A stretch of 64,000 nt of DNA from Strobilurus pachycystidiatus (GCA_019915135.1 JAHLMK010000003.1:372001-436000); one strand, 5' to 3'. Counted from the stretch's first letter, positions 10,116-20,347 are shown. Made by a program: numbers and translations. Notes: generated by a model from the letters alone, not told the origin.

Positions 10116-11909
10116 ATGGTCCTTATACCATCGTGGAGCCCTTGCACGACCTCATGCTCTTGCCCCAATCACACCGTTCCAACCTTCACACCTTGTGATG
10201 AAGAATCGATCCACGTCAATGCGAAAATATCCGCCCTTGCAGTGTCCAATGGCGTGCCACCCACATCCGAGGAGCACGAACTCAATGCCATGATAGCAGC
10301 GCTCAAGTCGAGTCTCGCTACCCTGGAAAAAACGTCTCTCAATCTCGCAACGTTCTCCGCCGCCCTTATAGCACAGAAGAATGCCGTTGACGGGCTCCTG
10401 GAGAGTCTGCGCGTACAGCGCGGGAAAATCAGCGACTCTATCAAGGAACGCCAACGGATCTTGGGCCCAGTACGACGTCTTCCTCCCGAAATCCTCTCCC
10501 ACATCTTTTCTTTCACCATCATCTTTCCCGTTCGCCGTACCGTGAGACCTAGCATCCCAGCAGACAGTCCTGTCCTCTGGGACATCCACCCTGAGGAGAA
10601 CATGCTCTGGACGATCGAGCTTGTCTGTAAAGGTTGGCGCAAGGTGCTTCTGGATACGCCTCAGCTGTGGGCTGCCATAACGATGGTCGTTCCAAGTAAT
10701 CCGAGCCAGCGCCAAACGAGCATAACGCGCTTGGCCGTGCAACTTGGTCGGACACGCCAATGCGAGCTAGCGTTATGCATCTCCTCCGAGGCACACCCGC
10801 TCCCAGTGGAGCTTATCTACCTTCTCCTGCCGTTCGCAGCCCGTATCAAAGAATGGGAACTCTGCATATCCCTTCACTTCTTGCCAGACCTCGCTCCGTT
10901 CAAATACCATCTTGTCACCCTCGAGACACTTTCAGTCGTCTGCCTCCGTGCACCGAATCATGACTGGGAGGAGGAATGGCCGCTGGTCACCGTCTTCGAG
11001 CAGTGTCCGCGGCTCGTCAATGTCAATGTGACAGACATCTTCAGCTTCGCTGCTGACTTCAAACTCCTTTGGGGACAACTGGCCAGCTTTCAGTCGTCCC
11101 ACGTTCTTCTGCCGGATCATGGCACTTATACGGGTCCGCGCCCCTTGCAGATTCTGAAGTTGCTTCGGCGGACTGAAGTGCTGCGTGACTGCCACATTCG
11201 TGTGGAGCTTCACAACGACGCTTCATACGCTTCAGACAGAGATCTTCTGGCAGTCTTCGAACCTGTCAAGTGCGCACATCTTGTGTCTCTCTTCATAGAG
11301 ATTTGGCCTACCAGAAATGCGCACCCGGTTTCCGTATTGTTGTCCCATGTTCTTGCGCCCGCGCTCACGCGCCTCGTAGTGCATACAGGAAACAACCGAC
11401 GCCTCGGGAAACGCGATAAATCGACAACGTTCGCCGCTGTAGTGGACTTCCTCGAGAAGTCTAAGCCGCCTCTGGGATATCTACACTATCAAAACGGAGA
11501 CGTTGCTGATGAAGATGTTTCTCGCTTGTTCCGTGCGGCGCCTGGCGTATCGGCCCTTCATCTAGTGAACTGTGCTGGGCTCGGAAATGACTGGATCAAA
11601 GAATTGATCATCCAGCCGGAACAGAAGGAAGTGCTTGCGTCGCAGCTTCGTTCTCTGACTCTTCTTGGGGTGCTTAAATTTGAGGGCGATATCTTCACGG
11701 AGATGGTTGTATCGCGATTCAGAAACACTCCAATGGCGAGTATCGAGCTGTGTTGGCTTGTTGAGAGCAAAGACAATGCAGGAGCTGGAGACCGGGAGGA
11801 TTTGGAACGAGACGTTGTGTCCAATGGGCTGCGCGCTTGCGTGCAGACGGGGCTATCGCTTGTGACGGATATCAAGCAAAACGTAGATTACGCGGAGTAT
11901 TTGACGTAG
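10116..11909 (+). CDS. F-box-like protein, type B copy 1
   Basis: A single open frame of 597 residues from the ATG at 10116. The frame is open 54 bases further upstream, but the paralogue at 27538 begins at the equivalent Met (MV-IPSW), so I chose this one. A short Cys-rich head (TTSCSCPNHTVPTF) is followed by a coiled coil of about 50 residues (ALKSSLATLEKTSLNL onwards). The F-box-like motif VRRLPPEILSHIFSFT is next, then a WRKVLLDTPQLWAAITMV block and a leucine-rich region to the end. Its expected role is as an SCF substrate adaptor. It lies immediately upstream of a decayed type A tail. Confidence 0.8.
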   Translation: MVLIPSWSPCTTSCSCPNHTVPTFTPCDEESIHVNAKISALAVSNGVPPTSEEHELNAMIAALKSSLATLEKTSLNLATFSAALIAQKNAVDGLLESLRVQRGKISDSIKERQRILGPVRRLPPEILSHIFSFTIIFPVRRTVRPSIPADSPVLWDIHPEENMLWTIELVCKGWRKVLLDTPQLWAAITMVVPSNPSQRQTSITRLAVQLGRTRQCELALCISSEAHPLPVELIYLLLPFAARIKEWELCISLHFLPDLAPFKYHLVTLETLSVVCLRAPNHDWEEEWPLVTVFEQCPRLVNVNVTDIFSFAADFKLLWGQLASFQSSHVLLPDHGTYTGPRPLQILKLLRRTEVLRDCHIRVELHNDASYASDRDLLAVFEPVKCAHLVSLFIEIWPTRNAHPVSVLLSHVLAPALTRLVVHTGNNRRLGKRDKSTTFAAVVDFLEKSKPPLGYLHYQNGDVADEDVSRLFRAAPGVSALHLVNCAGLGNDWIKELIIQPEQKEVLASQLRSLTLLGVLKFEGDIFTEMVVSRFRNTPMASIELCWLVESKDNAGAGDREDLERDVVSNGLRACVQTGLSLVTDIKQNVDYAEYLT

Positions 11910-11948
11910 TATCGACTCGGAGGACGTTAAACCTATGATTAGCGTAAA

Positions 11949-12260
11949 GTGGGAATATTTTAGTGCCGTACATCTGGACTCGGACGAGGAGGCGATCTTC
12001 AAGGATGATGGATCCGAGCCGGAATCCAGTCGTGACGACGGGTGGTACAAGTAATTTGAAGCATTTATCGGGACCACTGACCGGAGGCACTGGGAGGAGT
12101 TCTTCGTCAAACGGTGACCGTCAACCCACTTCATCCGAGTCGTCCAGACCACGATTCCAATTTACTTCATTGAGTTAGTCTGTTATCTTTCCTCCACGTA
12201 GTGCGAAATCCCATGGCTCACCCGAGTGCAATCCTTACTTGACTCCTTCTTTTACTTTTT
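11949..12260 (+). pseudogene. Relic of the C-terminus and 3' flank of a type A F-box gene
   Basis: The frame here resembles the acidic tail of the two type A genes: an LDSDEEAIF stretch, a Glu/Ser/Asp run, then FIGTTDRR and FFVK against FITTTDWRQEFFVE. It is broken by a stop and shifts. Similarity continues into non-coding sequence (TCCACGTAG...CTTGAC...CTTCTTT), as found just after 22445. It starts only about 40 bp after the stop of the type B gene, so a third type A gene once stood here. Confidence 0.7.
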
Positions 12261-12527
12261 GCTGGCCACATCGTCTACCGAGCAATCTTGTTTCAGTGAA
12301 GAGAAAACAAGCTAGACATTGTGTCCATAAGCTCGCAACCTTACGTGCATAACCAGTGGGCTATTGATTCGTGAGGTACGTCAAACGAAACGTAGAAGCC
12401 TGGAGGATGTTTTCTACGATGCGTACCGATTTACATAGCATATACACGTATGTAGAAAAGCAAGAAGTAAAGTACAAATAGCGGGGTATTATAGTTATTA
12501 GTATCGATACCAAGAAAAATGAATAAT

Positions 12528-13604
12528 TTAGAACATTGCCCACATACCCCTGCCAGCGCGTCCCGAAGGACCACGATAGCAGCCCGCATCTTCCGAAGAG
12601 ACCTCAACCTTGAGGGCGCACTTCATCGTGTTCTTGGAGTAGTTGACCTCGATCGCGTCGATGTCGACATCGACTTGACCGAGTTTTACGGATTTAGAGA
12701 ACGAAGGGCCGCCTGAAGATAGGCGTCAGAACTAGGAGATATAGATGGAAGGAATGACGAACCACCGCGCGTCCAGGAGTTGCCTTTCAGGCCCTTATAT
12801 TCGTCTCCAAAGAGAGCCTGCGCTTGGGCAGCATTCTGCAAAGAAGATAAGTACTTGGAAACAAGGAGGAAAATCAACGGTCTTACAAAGCGGATAATGG
12901 TTACGGTGCTCGTCGGTTTGTTTTGGGGCGTCGGCTGGATGAGGACTTCCCGGCGAAGAGCGCATCGAACTCGGCGACCTCGAGGACCTCGTCAATCTTA
13001 ACGGTCTTTGGAGAGCCCTGGAATTTGCACGTGTCGGATTTGCATTCCTTCTTGATGCTGGGAAACGCGATAAGCACGACGTGAGTAAGAGGGAAAAGAA
13101 AGCGCACCGGTCAAAGATCTTCTTGAGCTGCAATTTGCGCTTTTTCTCTTCGGCTTTTATGGATGCGGCAGACGGCGCTAAAGGCGCTGTTGCTGACTCG
13201 GCGACGGCGGTCGATGTACGCGCGCGCTTGGCAGGAGGCTCCGACTTGGAGGCTTCCAGCTGGTCCTCAAGCTGGGAGAGACGGCATGTCAGACGGTGGG
13301 CGCGGGTATGGCATGAATACACACCTGGAAGATGCGCTGCCTCATCGCCTCGATGATCTGCCAACGCTTATGAGCATCCCCGACGCGCCGTTCGTCATAA
13401 CACACGCACCGTCGCGCTCGCGCTGAACTCCTTCGTCAGGTCGACGTCCTCTAGAAGGCAATCAGCTATCATTCCATCACGTCCGACGCGCGACCTACCT
13501 CCATTCGCGGTCGTAATGGTGCGCTTCCGAGGGTTCTTGCTCGCTGCTTGCGGCAGATTCTCTTTCTCGGTGACGGGGAAGGCGAGGACGGACTGCGTGG
13601 ACAT
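12528..13604 (-). pseudogene. Seven-exon gene of unknown function with one apparent missing base
   Basis: Exons: 13604-13499, 13450-13410, 13357-13325, 13271-13108, 13057-12887, 12835-12766 and 12712-12528, with introns of 48-53 bp. The product starts MSTQSVLAFPVTEKENLP and has a basic nuclear-type patch (KNPRKR). A coiled coil (IFQLEDQLEA), a Lys-rich helix and a KKECKSDTCKFQG Cys pair follow, and then a beta-rich C-terminus (VNYSKNTMKCALKVEV). Exon 5 enters and leaves in frames that differ by one base. The coding quality moves from the frame ending EFDALFAGK to one starting VLIQPTPQNK near 12945-12950. Adding one base makes the sum of exons 771 nt, exactly 256 codons plus stop. So it is either a fresh frameshift or a sequence error. 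I remember similar small proteins in agarics but no function. Confidence 0.7.
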
Positions 13605-14286
13605 CTTGGGCGACGGCGAGCAAATTAGCGGGGGCGGGGCGGGAGGTGGGGGTAAGAAGACAAAGAGCTTTTGACGTGACTTTTGTCACCGTCACAGAGT
13701 AGGGGTGGCCTGTTCCCACGCCCCCGACGCGTCGCCAATCAACGCGCCTTGTCATCTGACTACGAAAGCAACTGGGTGCTGTTGCTCGTCTTGCTTGTTT
13801 GCAGCGGCTTGAAAGCCGAAAACGCAATCCAGAGGTACGCTAACTTCGGCCTGGAATCAATCTTCCGGTAGCTTCTTGCAGACCCGTTGACTGTCAAACA
13901 AGTCATCTCGTACTGCAATGACGGCAGTGACGACCTCGCGTCGCATCCTCGACTGCAGTTTATGTCCAACTGTGTCATCTCGCATTTGCGCACGGGGCCC
14001 TTTGATCCGGTGTGGGACTTCATCTGACTGATATCAAGCCGCATCTGCATGTTATTCTCTTCTCTCTCTCCTTCCCAACGCTTACCCTTGTCTCACTAAT
14101 ACAGCGATGACCAGTGCTGTGCTGTCATCAATATTTGCTGCCGTGCTACTCTAATGTAGAACAAGGACTCCGAGTCGACGCGTAGTCGCCGCTTGTCATG
14201 CAAAGTTTGCGTTTTTTTCGGAAGACTAAAGGATGCAGTGAGTCGCCGCCACCTTGTAGAATGAAGACGAAGAACTCACTCGTCCC
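13605..14286. other. Intergenic, nothing recognised
   Basis: Upstream of the seven-exon gene and downstream of the NTF2-like gene. The open frames here are short and of random composition. Confidence 0.5.
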
Positions 14287-14763
14287 CTACGTAGGAGGCC
14301 TTCCGGGATCAACAGCATGCATGATGCACGTCGATTTGTCCGATGTCGTGATGAACACTAGCGATGTTACCTTCAGTTTCCCACCACTACCCCGCTCAAA
14401 GTCCATCGTGCACGTAAGCTCCTCCCTCCACCGCTCTCTGCTCAATCTCCAGGTCCAATCCACGCTCCCCACTATCATTACCTTCCCCAGCAGCTCGTTA
14501 ATCAACACGCGCTCTTGCTTCATCGAAGTCCTTTCGAAATGTATCGCGAGGAGGTCAAAGTACGACCGTATGGCTACGCCGCCGGTGAAGCGGTAGCTGT
14601 CGGGCGTCGTGCACCCCGAATAGGAGTGCTGTATGCATATGGACTCGTTCTGGGCGGAGAAATATGAGAGGAGGTGGTACGAGTTGGCGGGAGCGCTGAA
14701 GATCTCATACAGGACTCTGTCTGCGGCGGCTTTCATCTCCGTGGATAGTAGACTCGGAGGCAT
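14287..14763 (-). CDS. NTF2-like (SnoaL-type) fold protein
   Basis: One exon of 158 residues from the ATG at 14763. The order of elements fits the cone-shaped NTF2-like fold: an N-terminal helix (MKAAADRVLYEIFSAP), a conserved-looking HSYSGCTTPDSYRFTGGVAI segment, a long helix (RSYFDLLAIHFERTSMK), then beta strands (VLINELLGKVMIVGSVDWTW, ELTCTMDFER, KLKVTSLVFITT). Such small proteins are common in agarics and mostly uncharacterised. Some are polyketide cyclase-like, and nothing here shows a substrate. The C-terminus may differ if an intron near 14290 is used. Family assignment is by pattern only. Confidence 0.6.
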   Translation of the reverse strand: MPPSLLSTEMKAAADRVLYEIFSAPANSYHLLSYFSAQNESICIQHSYSGCTTPDSYRFTGGVAIRSYFDLLAIHFERTSMKQERVLINELLGKVMIVGSVDWTWRLSRERWREELTCTMDFERGSGGKLKVTSLVFITTSDKSTCIMHAVDPGRPPT

Positions 14764-15298
14764 GTTTCGGTAGGAATGGTCTTGGGAGTGGATAGGCGCG
14801 CGACCTTATACTTGGCGAACGCGGCGCCGAATTCATATTGTACTGGTGCCGAAATGATAGCTCGCAAGGCATCTGATTGATGGTGGATCCGGCAATCCAA
14901 CAGCACCGTGACCGCAGTGGTGGAAAAGAGCTAGAGACCGCAGAGCGCTCCATTACCTCGGCTGCGGATGTCGCCTCGATATTAATCTATTACACCCGCA
15001 TCTCGCGTACAAGTAGATTATGATCACCGGCAAATGCTACTAATTGCTTGATGGAATATTCGATTGTCTAGATCTAAAGTGTCCTGTGAATCCTTGCATC
15101 AGACGGATCAACACTTTGTGTTAGACAACTTGGATCACAATGCTGAAGGGACATAGAATCCGGAGTAGCCCTCGAGGTATAGATTAGAGACCGGCGGCAA
15201 AGTACACAATCAGCTGCCGATACGGTCGCTAGCAGAAACGATGAGATGACCACGGAGTCGAAGCTAGAATGCTTGATTCCGGTTTCACGGTCCCCATC
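14764..15298. other. Intergenic, nothing recognised
   Basis: Upstream region of the NTF2-like gene. A minus-strand frame at 14705-14953 is rich in Ser, Pro and Arg and overlaps its start; I take it as chance. Confidence 0.45.
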
Positions 15299-15673
15299 TC
15301 ACTCGCCACGTTCATGAGGCCCTGCCACTCCTCCCCAATGAAGCGCTTCCGCAGATCTTGGAGTCGTGTGCGCGTCCGCTGGGCCCTTACAATGACATAA
15401 CTTGAACCCTGCCGAGTCCGGGAGATTGGGTACTGCCGCTAGCACGCTGAGTCGTCCCTCGACGGAGAGCTCATATAAGCACCATGCGTCAGCGTCTTGG
15501 AGAGCCATGAGCGCCCGAACGTCTTTCGTGAGGAAAATTTTTGTTTCAGATATCCTCGAGCGGTCTGCCCGTGAAATCTGTACCACTATGCCAGAGTGAG
15601 TGACGCGCGGGGCTGATCTTCCGAGAACGACGAGAGGTCCAAAAGGTCCAATGTTTCCGGAGCCACTAATCAT
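15299..15673 (-). CDS. Possible small hypothetical protein
   Basis: An open frame of 124 residues starts with ATG at 15673. Its middle looks coding (IFLTKDVRALMALQDADAWC, GRLSVLAAVPNLPDSAGF). The end is Pro/His/Gly-rich and may be wrong. It lies directly downstream of the dead type C F-box gene on the same strand and might be part of another decayed gene. I do not recognise it. Confidence 0.3.
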   Translation of the reverse strand: MISGSGNIGPFGPLVVLGRSAPRVTHSGIVVQISRADRSRISETKIFLTKDVRALMALQDADAWCLYELSVEGRLSVLAAVPNLPDSAGFKLCHCKGPADAHTTPRSAEALHWGGVAGPHERGE

Positions 15674-16450
15674 GTTTAGACGCGAATGTCATATCACGAC
15701 TCGGAACTGTCAGTGTCGTACTCAAGTATTTCTATACCCGACACATCCATACCCAACATTGCTAACCTTCCCTGAATTTCCGCTATTCCTCTGTCACATC
15801 TTTCAGATTCGTCACATACGTCTTGAGGTGTCCAGCTCCAAGAAGTCGTAAAAGATGGCGAGCATGACGCCAACCACGACATCCTCGGCGAGACGCAGGG
15901 AGACGTCAGCGAAATTGGGTGCTCAAATGTAGCACAGGAGATCTGTGCGCGCGCCATTGAGGGCTTTGATGCCAACGTTGATGGTAAGATTCCGTAGCGC
16001 AGGTAACAGTGGCTTGCCTCCGCTTGCTCAAGCTTTCTTCAAACTGCTATCCCTCCAAGGCAAATTTAAGAGGGTTAGGCTCTGAAGATGCAACGCACAT
16101 AGGACGAGAGGCAACGCCAAAGCACGGGTCGTAAGTCCATGTAGTTCAAGGTGGTGCACATCATCCCAAGGAAAGCGGGGAACGATTCAATTCCTGACAG
16201 CGAACAGTTGTCTCTCAGGGCTCACATAATCATAACAGCTGTCAATGCGTGTGACAAGAAGGGAAAGACGGAGAAAAGCATCACCGCTTCGCTCTAGCCA
16301 GTTATACATGAGACAGGCCCGAAAGTACCTAGTCAGAAATTGCATAGGAAGTGAATCAGATCTGAGATCGAGGTGGATTGAGCTCCAGAGGGGAGGTGAA
16401 GACAGGGCTAGGACGCGCCAGTAGTGATAGACGTGCGTGAAAGAAATTGG

Positions 16451-19400
16451 GGGTGACTGCAAGATGCAAATCCTGAATGGCACACACCAATTCGCTCCTG
16501 CTAGCAATCGCTGCACCTTCTTCCGCGGTGGCGCCGCAACTGTCATCGACTACGTCGTGTGCTCAACGATGCTCATGTCTGCAAGAAGAGTTGTTCATAT
16601 GACCATCTGTGAGCCTGACGACTGGTCTGATCACGCTGCCCTAGAGGTCACCGTACTTGTAAAGATCCCCTCTGGTGGGTCGGTGTCCAAGCGTAAGCGC
16701 AAAATCAGAAAGCGTAAGGCGGAGGAACTATCCCATATGCCCGACCTGAACGACCTCGACGTGTTCGCAAAGCGTATTATCGAGGAGGGTAGAGATCCTG
16801 AACGGCGAACAAAGCGTCTCTTTGGAGTGGTCTACCATGATACTCCGCCCTTATCGATCTATGTTCACGGGTTGTGCAGGACAAATGGCGACGACGTTGC
16901 ATGTGCGGGTCTCAGCGTCTACGCTGGACTCAACTCTAGCATAAACTTCACCAATCGACTCTACGGTCCTCAAGACGCAATGCGCGCTGACCTGGCTGCG
17001 GTAGTTCTGGCTCTGTGGCGTGCACCTATGAACAAAACTGTCGTCATTCACCTTCGCTCTGAAAATGCGATACAGGCAATAGTCTATCGTTCACGACGGC
17101 TCGCTGTATCTGGATGGAACGGTAGGGACGGGGACTTGCTACGACGGATCAATCAGCTCATAGTGCGTCGTACAGCCCCCGTCCGATTTGTTCCACTCGA
17201 GCGCAAAGCTCTCACGAGTAATCAACACGCGAAAAGAGCTCGCGAGAACGCTAGGAACGCGTGCGATTACAGACTGCCCGACGTGTGCCCGCAATGGCTC
17301 AGTGCTGTGGTCGTTCCGTTCGCATCCTGCTCGGGCGAGGACCTTCATGAACTCCCGATAAACAAGGTTACTACCGAGGTTCAGGACCCGACACTCAAAC
17401 TCGAACCCGAGGAGCGTCCGAGTAGAAAGGAGTATCCCGAAGGCCATCGCGGCAGAACTGCCCTCGATCAAAAAAGGGCCGAGCATCGTGAACGCGTTGT
17501 TGACGCGCCCACTGACGCCAAATTCTGGAAGGAAGTGCGTCAGGTGGGCGATCCCGTTGCGGAAGAAGTTCGCGTGTCCGTAAATCAACTTCGGGATGAA
17601 TTCAGAACGAGGTTGAATCCGGCCGCGGAATTCCCGTCCCAGTTTGACGAGCTCGAGTACAGACTCCGGCAAATTGTATCATCATACTTGCCTGAGAGGA
17701 CGGGTGACGAGCTCACAGACCCCGTTCTCATGCGCCCGATATCCGTCACCGAAATTGAGGAGATGAAAGCGGATCTGTTGGAAGGTAATATGGGCAGTGC
17801 AGCTGGTGTGGACAAGGTCACGCACTCCGAGATTGTTGACGCCGACAATGAGGACATTGCCGAGTTGTTCAATCGATGCCTCGGAGACCGGGACTGTCCA
17901 TCCGAGTGGCTGCTTGTATTTCTGGTTGGTGTCTTGAAGAGAGGGAAGGAGGCCACAGAGCCTGGCAGCTATCGTCTCATTGGAATTGAGAGTTGCTGGT
18001 TCCGGGCCCTATCTCTAGTCATACACCGACGGCTCACCGAGTGGGCTGGGAGTCACGGCTTGATACCTGACTACCAGAACGGCTTCCGAGCCCGATACAG
18101 GACTAACAACAATCCTTTCATTCTCCGTTGCTGCATAGAACATGCCCGTGCTCTCAATCGACCACTGTACGTGGCTGTTGTTGATGCCACCAATGCCTTC
18201 CCATCCACCGATCGCGCAACACTATGGACTAAACTCTATAGAATGGGGTTCCGCGGGCCAATCTTTGATTGGCTCCGGATGGTATATGAACGTTGTGAAT
18301 ACTACGTGAAGCATGCGGGCCTGTCCAGTGATTTGTTCAGTGCCTGTATAGGCTTGCTCACGGGTGACACTTCTTCACCCATGCTGTGGAATTTATTCCT
18401 TTCTGACCTGGCTATGCCATTTCACAAGGATGATGTGAGGCTCGCGGGGACTATCATCACTATCTTGGCCCATGCCGATGATATGCTGTTGATGTCCCAC
18501 TCCCCGGAGGGTCTCCAGCTGCAACTGGACGCCTTGACTCGTTGGGCGGCGTGCAACTTCATTCTTATTAACCAGGTTAAGACAGTGGTGATGCGATTCG
18601 GAACTGATGCGCAATTGCGGGGACCGGTCCCGATATTCACCCTTGCAGGGCGTGTATTGGCCTACTCGGTCCTGGAACGCTATGTTGGTGTAGTCTTCGC
18701 GGCCTCAGAAACAAGTGGTGCGCTTTTCGAACACCATTATATCAAGAAAGCGAGCACTGCCCGGTATGCGGCTCACTGCATCTGGGGCATGGAGGATCGT
18801 GTCGGACATCTACCAGTTGAACAGTCATTGAAACTATACATGGCAAGAGTGGACTGCCACCTGATTCATGGTGCTGAAATCATGCCCGATGTTCAGAAAA
18901 ACTTGGTGTCTCACTTGCGCAGTATACAACTGGCTTATCTCCGACGCGTGCTCATGCTTCATGGTCACTCAGCCGTGGTGCCCTTATACACCGAAACGGG
19001 AATCATGCCCATCGAAGTCCGTCGCTTCTTGCAAGTCATGATCAGTCTGAGGTATTACCTGTCTCTTCATAAGGGTCACTATGCACGCGCTGCGTTTGAA
19101 AGTAGCGTGTACTGGTACCCAAGGAACAAGGTCTGCTGGTGGACTCATGTACTCAAGGCCGGTCGCCTACTACCTTTTGAGCTGCCGCGCGAGCTCGACA
19201 TCTTGACAGTAACCGTCGAAGATGTTGATGATTACATCTCGCTCGTAACGGCCTCCATGGGGGAATGGCTCCTGCGAGAAGTAAACTTCGGATCTGACAA
19301 GCTCTATCTCATACGAGACAGGGTGGAGCCAAGGAAGAAGATGAAACCAGTGCCTAAAGCACTTGGTAGGCGTCATTACCTCGATGTCGATGTACCTGAC

Positions 19401-20008
19401 CACAGGAGGGCCATCACCAATGTCCTGTTGTCACACCATCATCTGGCCATCGAGGAATTGCGGCGCGTACCAAGGGGACGAGAGAGACCTCCAAGAGATC
19501 AACGACTGTGTCGTTTCTGTCATGCAGCAGTTGAGACGCCCGAACACGCCATGATACGGTGCGGTTCATCACCAGACCTGGTCGCTTTGCGAGGAGATAT
19601 GATGAACTCAATCATGCCCTTGAACCCCGGTCTGGTGGAGGCTATACGCTCTCACTACTCGGATATCAGAATTCTGCAGGAAATGATCTATGAAAGGAAA
19701 TCTATCGCCCTCGTCGCAGCATTTGCGCATCGTGTTCTCAAAATCTTCTATGCTACTCCACTCGCCTCGCATCCTTTAGAGATCTTGGACAGTTGATGGG
19801 TATTGACGTTTCTCCGCTTATGGATCTGCTCAAGTTCTACAGCGCCGGGTGAGAGTGTAATAACTTGACGTCGACCGCGAGCTCGGCTTGTTTGGAGAAG
19901 TAGGGGGTTAGTTGGAGGTGACAGTATCGTTAGTGCCTGTACTGTTCTCTAGCGTCCGGCGATCAGTAATTGGTCCGTGCCGAGTATGAATGAATGAATG
20001 AATGAATG
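16451..20008 (+). mobile_element. 5'-truncated non-LTR retrotransposon (LINE)
   Basis: The element lies inside the type C F-box relic. F-box similarity stops at about 16450 and resumes at 20009. It keeps the C-terminal end of an APE-type endonuclease, an RNase H-like region, reverse transcriptase and a zinc knuckle, then about 190 bp of 3' flank ending in a (TGAA)n tail. Loss of the 5' part and a simple-repeat 3' tail are usual products of target-primed reverse transcription. I found no clear target-site duplication. Confidence 0.8.
16464..19796 (+). CDS. LINE polyprotein fragment: endonuclease end, RNase H-like, reverse transcriptase, zinc knuckle
   Basis: The frame is open from 16437 (GTG in F-box sequence) to the TGA at 19796; the first ATG is 16464. 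Residue numbers count from 16437. Residues 10-70 are the end of an APE endonuclease (QILNGT, VIDYVV, SDHAAL). Residues 139-275 follow the RNase H order (SIYVHGL, RADLAAVVLALW, IHLRSENA, SNQHAKRAREN). The usual catalytic acids are replaced: His for the first Asp, Asp for the Glu, Glu for the second Asp, and His/Lys at the last position. Reverse transcriptase spans about 500-760, with VVDATNAF and HADDM (YADD-like, both catalytic Asp kept). A CCHC knuckle (CRFCHAAVETPEHAMIRC) lies near 1024. RNase H upstream of RT is unusual; in Tad-type LINEs it is downstream. Confidence 0.8.
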   Translation: MQILNGTHQFAPASNRCTFFRGGAATVIDYVVCSTMLMSARRVVHMTICEPDDWSDHAALEVTVLVKIPSGGSVSKRKRKIRKRKAEELSHMPDLNDLDVFAKRIIEEGRDPERRTKRLFGVVYHDTPPLSIYVHGLCRTNGDDVACAGLSVYAGLNSSINFTNRLYGPQDAMRADLAAVVLALWRAPMNKTVVIHLRSENAIQAIVYRSRRLAVSGWNGRDGDLLRRINQLIVRRTAPVRFVPLERKALTSNQHAKRARENARNACDYRLPDVCPQWLSAVVVPFASCSGEDLHELPINKVTTEVQDPTLKLEPEERPSRKEYPEGHRGRTALDQKRAEHRERVVDAPTDAKFWKEVRQVGDPVAEEVRVSVNQLRDEFRTRLNPAAEFPSQFDELEYRLRQIVSSYLPERTGDELTDPVLMRPISVTEIEEMKADLLEGNMGSAAGVDKVTHSEIVDADNEDIAELFNRCLGDRDCPSEWLLVFLVGVLKRGKEATEPGSYRLIGIESCWFRALSLVIHRRLTEWAGSHGLIPDYQNGFRARYRTNNNPFILRCCIEHARALNRPLYVAVVDATNAFPSTDRATLWTKLYRMGFRGPIFDWLRMVYERCEYYVKHAGLSSDLFSACIGLLTGDTSSPMLWNLFLSDLAMPFHKDDVRLAGTIITILAHADDMLLMSHSPEGLQLQLDALTRWAACNFILINQVKTVVMRFGTDAQLRGPVPIFTLAGRVLAYSVLERYVGVVFAASETSGALFEHHYIKKASTARYAAHCIWGMEDRVGHLPVEQSLKLYMARVDCHLIHGAEIMPDVQKNLVSHLRSIQLAYLRRVLMLHGHSAVVPLYTETGIMPIEVRRFLQVMISLRYYLSLHKGHYARAAFESSVYWYPRNKVCWWTHVLKAGRLLPFELPRELDILTVTVEDVDDYISLVTASMGEWLLREVNFGSDKLYLIRDRVEPRKKMKPVPKALGRRHYLDVDVPDHRRAITNVLLSHHHLAIEELRRVPRGRERPPRDQRLCRFCHAAVETPEHAMIRCGSSPDLVALRGDMMNSIMPLNPGLVEAIRSHYSDIRILQEMIYERKSIALVAAFAHRVLKIFYATPLASHPLEILDS

Positions 20009-20010
20009 AG
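19987..20010 (+). repeat. (TGAA)n tail of the LINE
   Basis: Five perfect TGAA units and one TGAG stand at the junction with the F-box gene. A simple-repeat tail replaces poly(A) in several LINE clades. Confidence 0.8.
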
Positions 20011-20347
20011 CACTGTTTCGTCGCGTTATCCCTGGGTATCACTGCCCGAAGATATGGCGCCAGGCAGACAGAACGCGAAGACGCGTAGGAATACATAGGA
20101 TATCTATTGGGCATACCCCTAGGTGTCTGTTACCATCAGAAGAGCATTCAGCAAAATTCTTACCATTGACAGAGGTGGTAACAAAGTCGTTCGAATCGAG
20201 CATCGTGCTTAGTACGCTACCGACGATGATGGCAAGAGGCAGGGTTGGTTCGGACGTTCGGACCGAACCGATTCTTGCCAAGCGACCACGATAGTAAGTA
20301 CCCTCCACCTCATTGCCAGTTTCCTCGTCGTACTTTCCGCTAGGCAT

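Larger units (their letters stand above)
15694..20347 (-). pseudogene. Dead F-box-like gene, type C copy 1, split by a LINE
   Basis: The N-terminal part is at 20347-20009 and the rest at 16450-15694, with the LINE between. Compared with the intact copy at 31813-33261, recognisable blocks in order are VLSTMLDSNDFVTTS, the F-box core (CPIDIL; after a frameshift FLRVFAFCLPGA), THVYHYWRVLALSSPPLWSS, DDVHHLELHGL, ALHLQSL, LTINVGIK and the tail RLAMLGMDVSGIEI. There are at least three frameshifts, and the region between LTINVGIK and the tail is missing. The gene was probably already dead when the LINE entered, since the lesions lie on both sides of the insertion. Confidence 0.75.

Noticed and set aside
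16436..20014. Target-site duplication for the LINE
   Set aside because: I compared about 20 bases on each side and found no match longer than two bases; a small deletion at insertion is possible.
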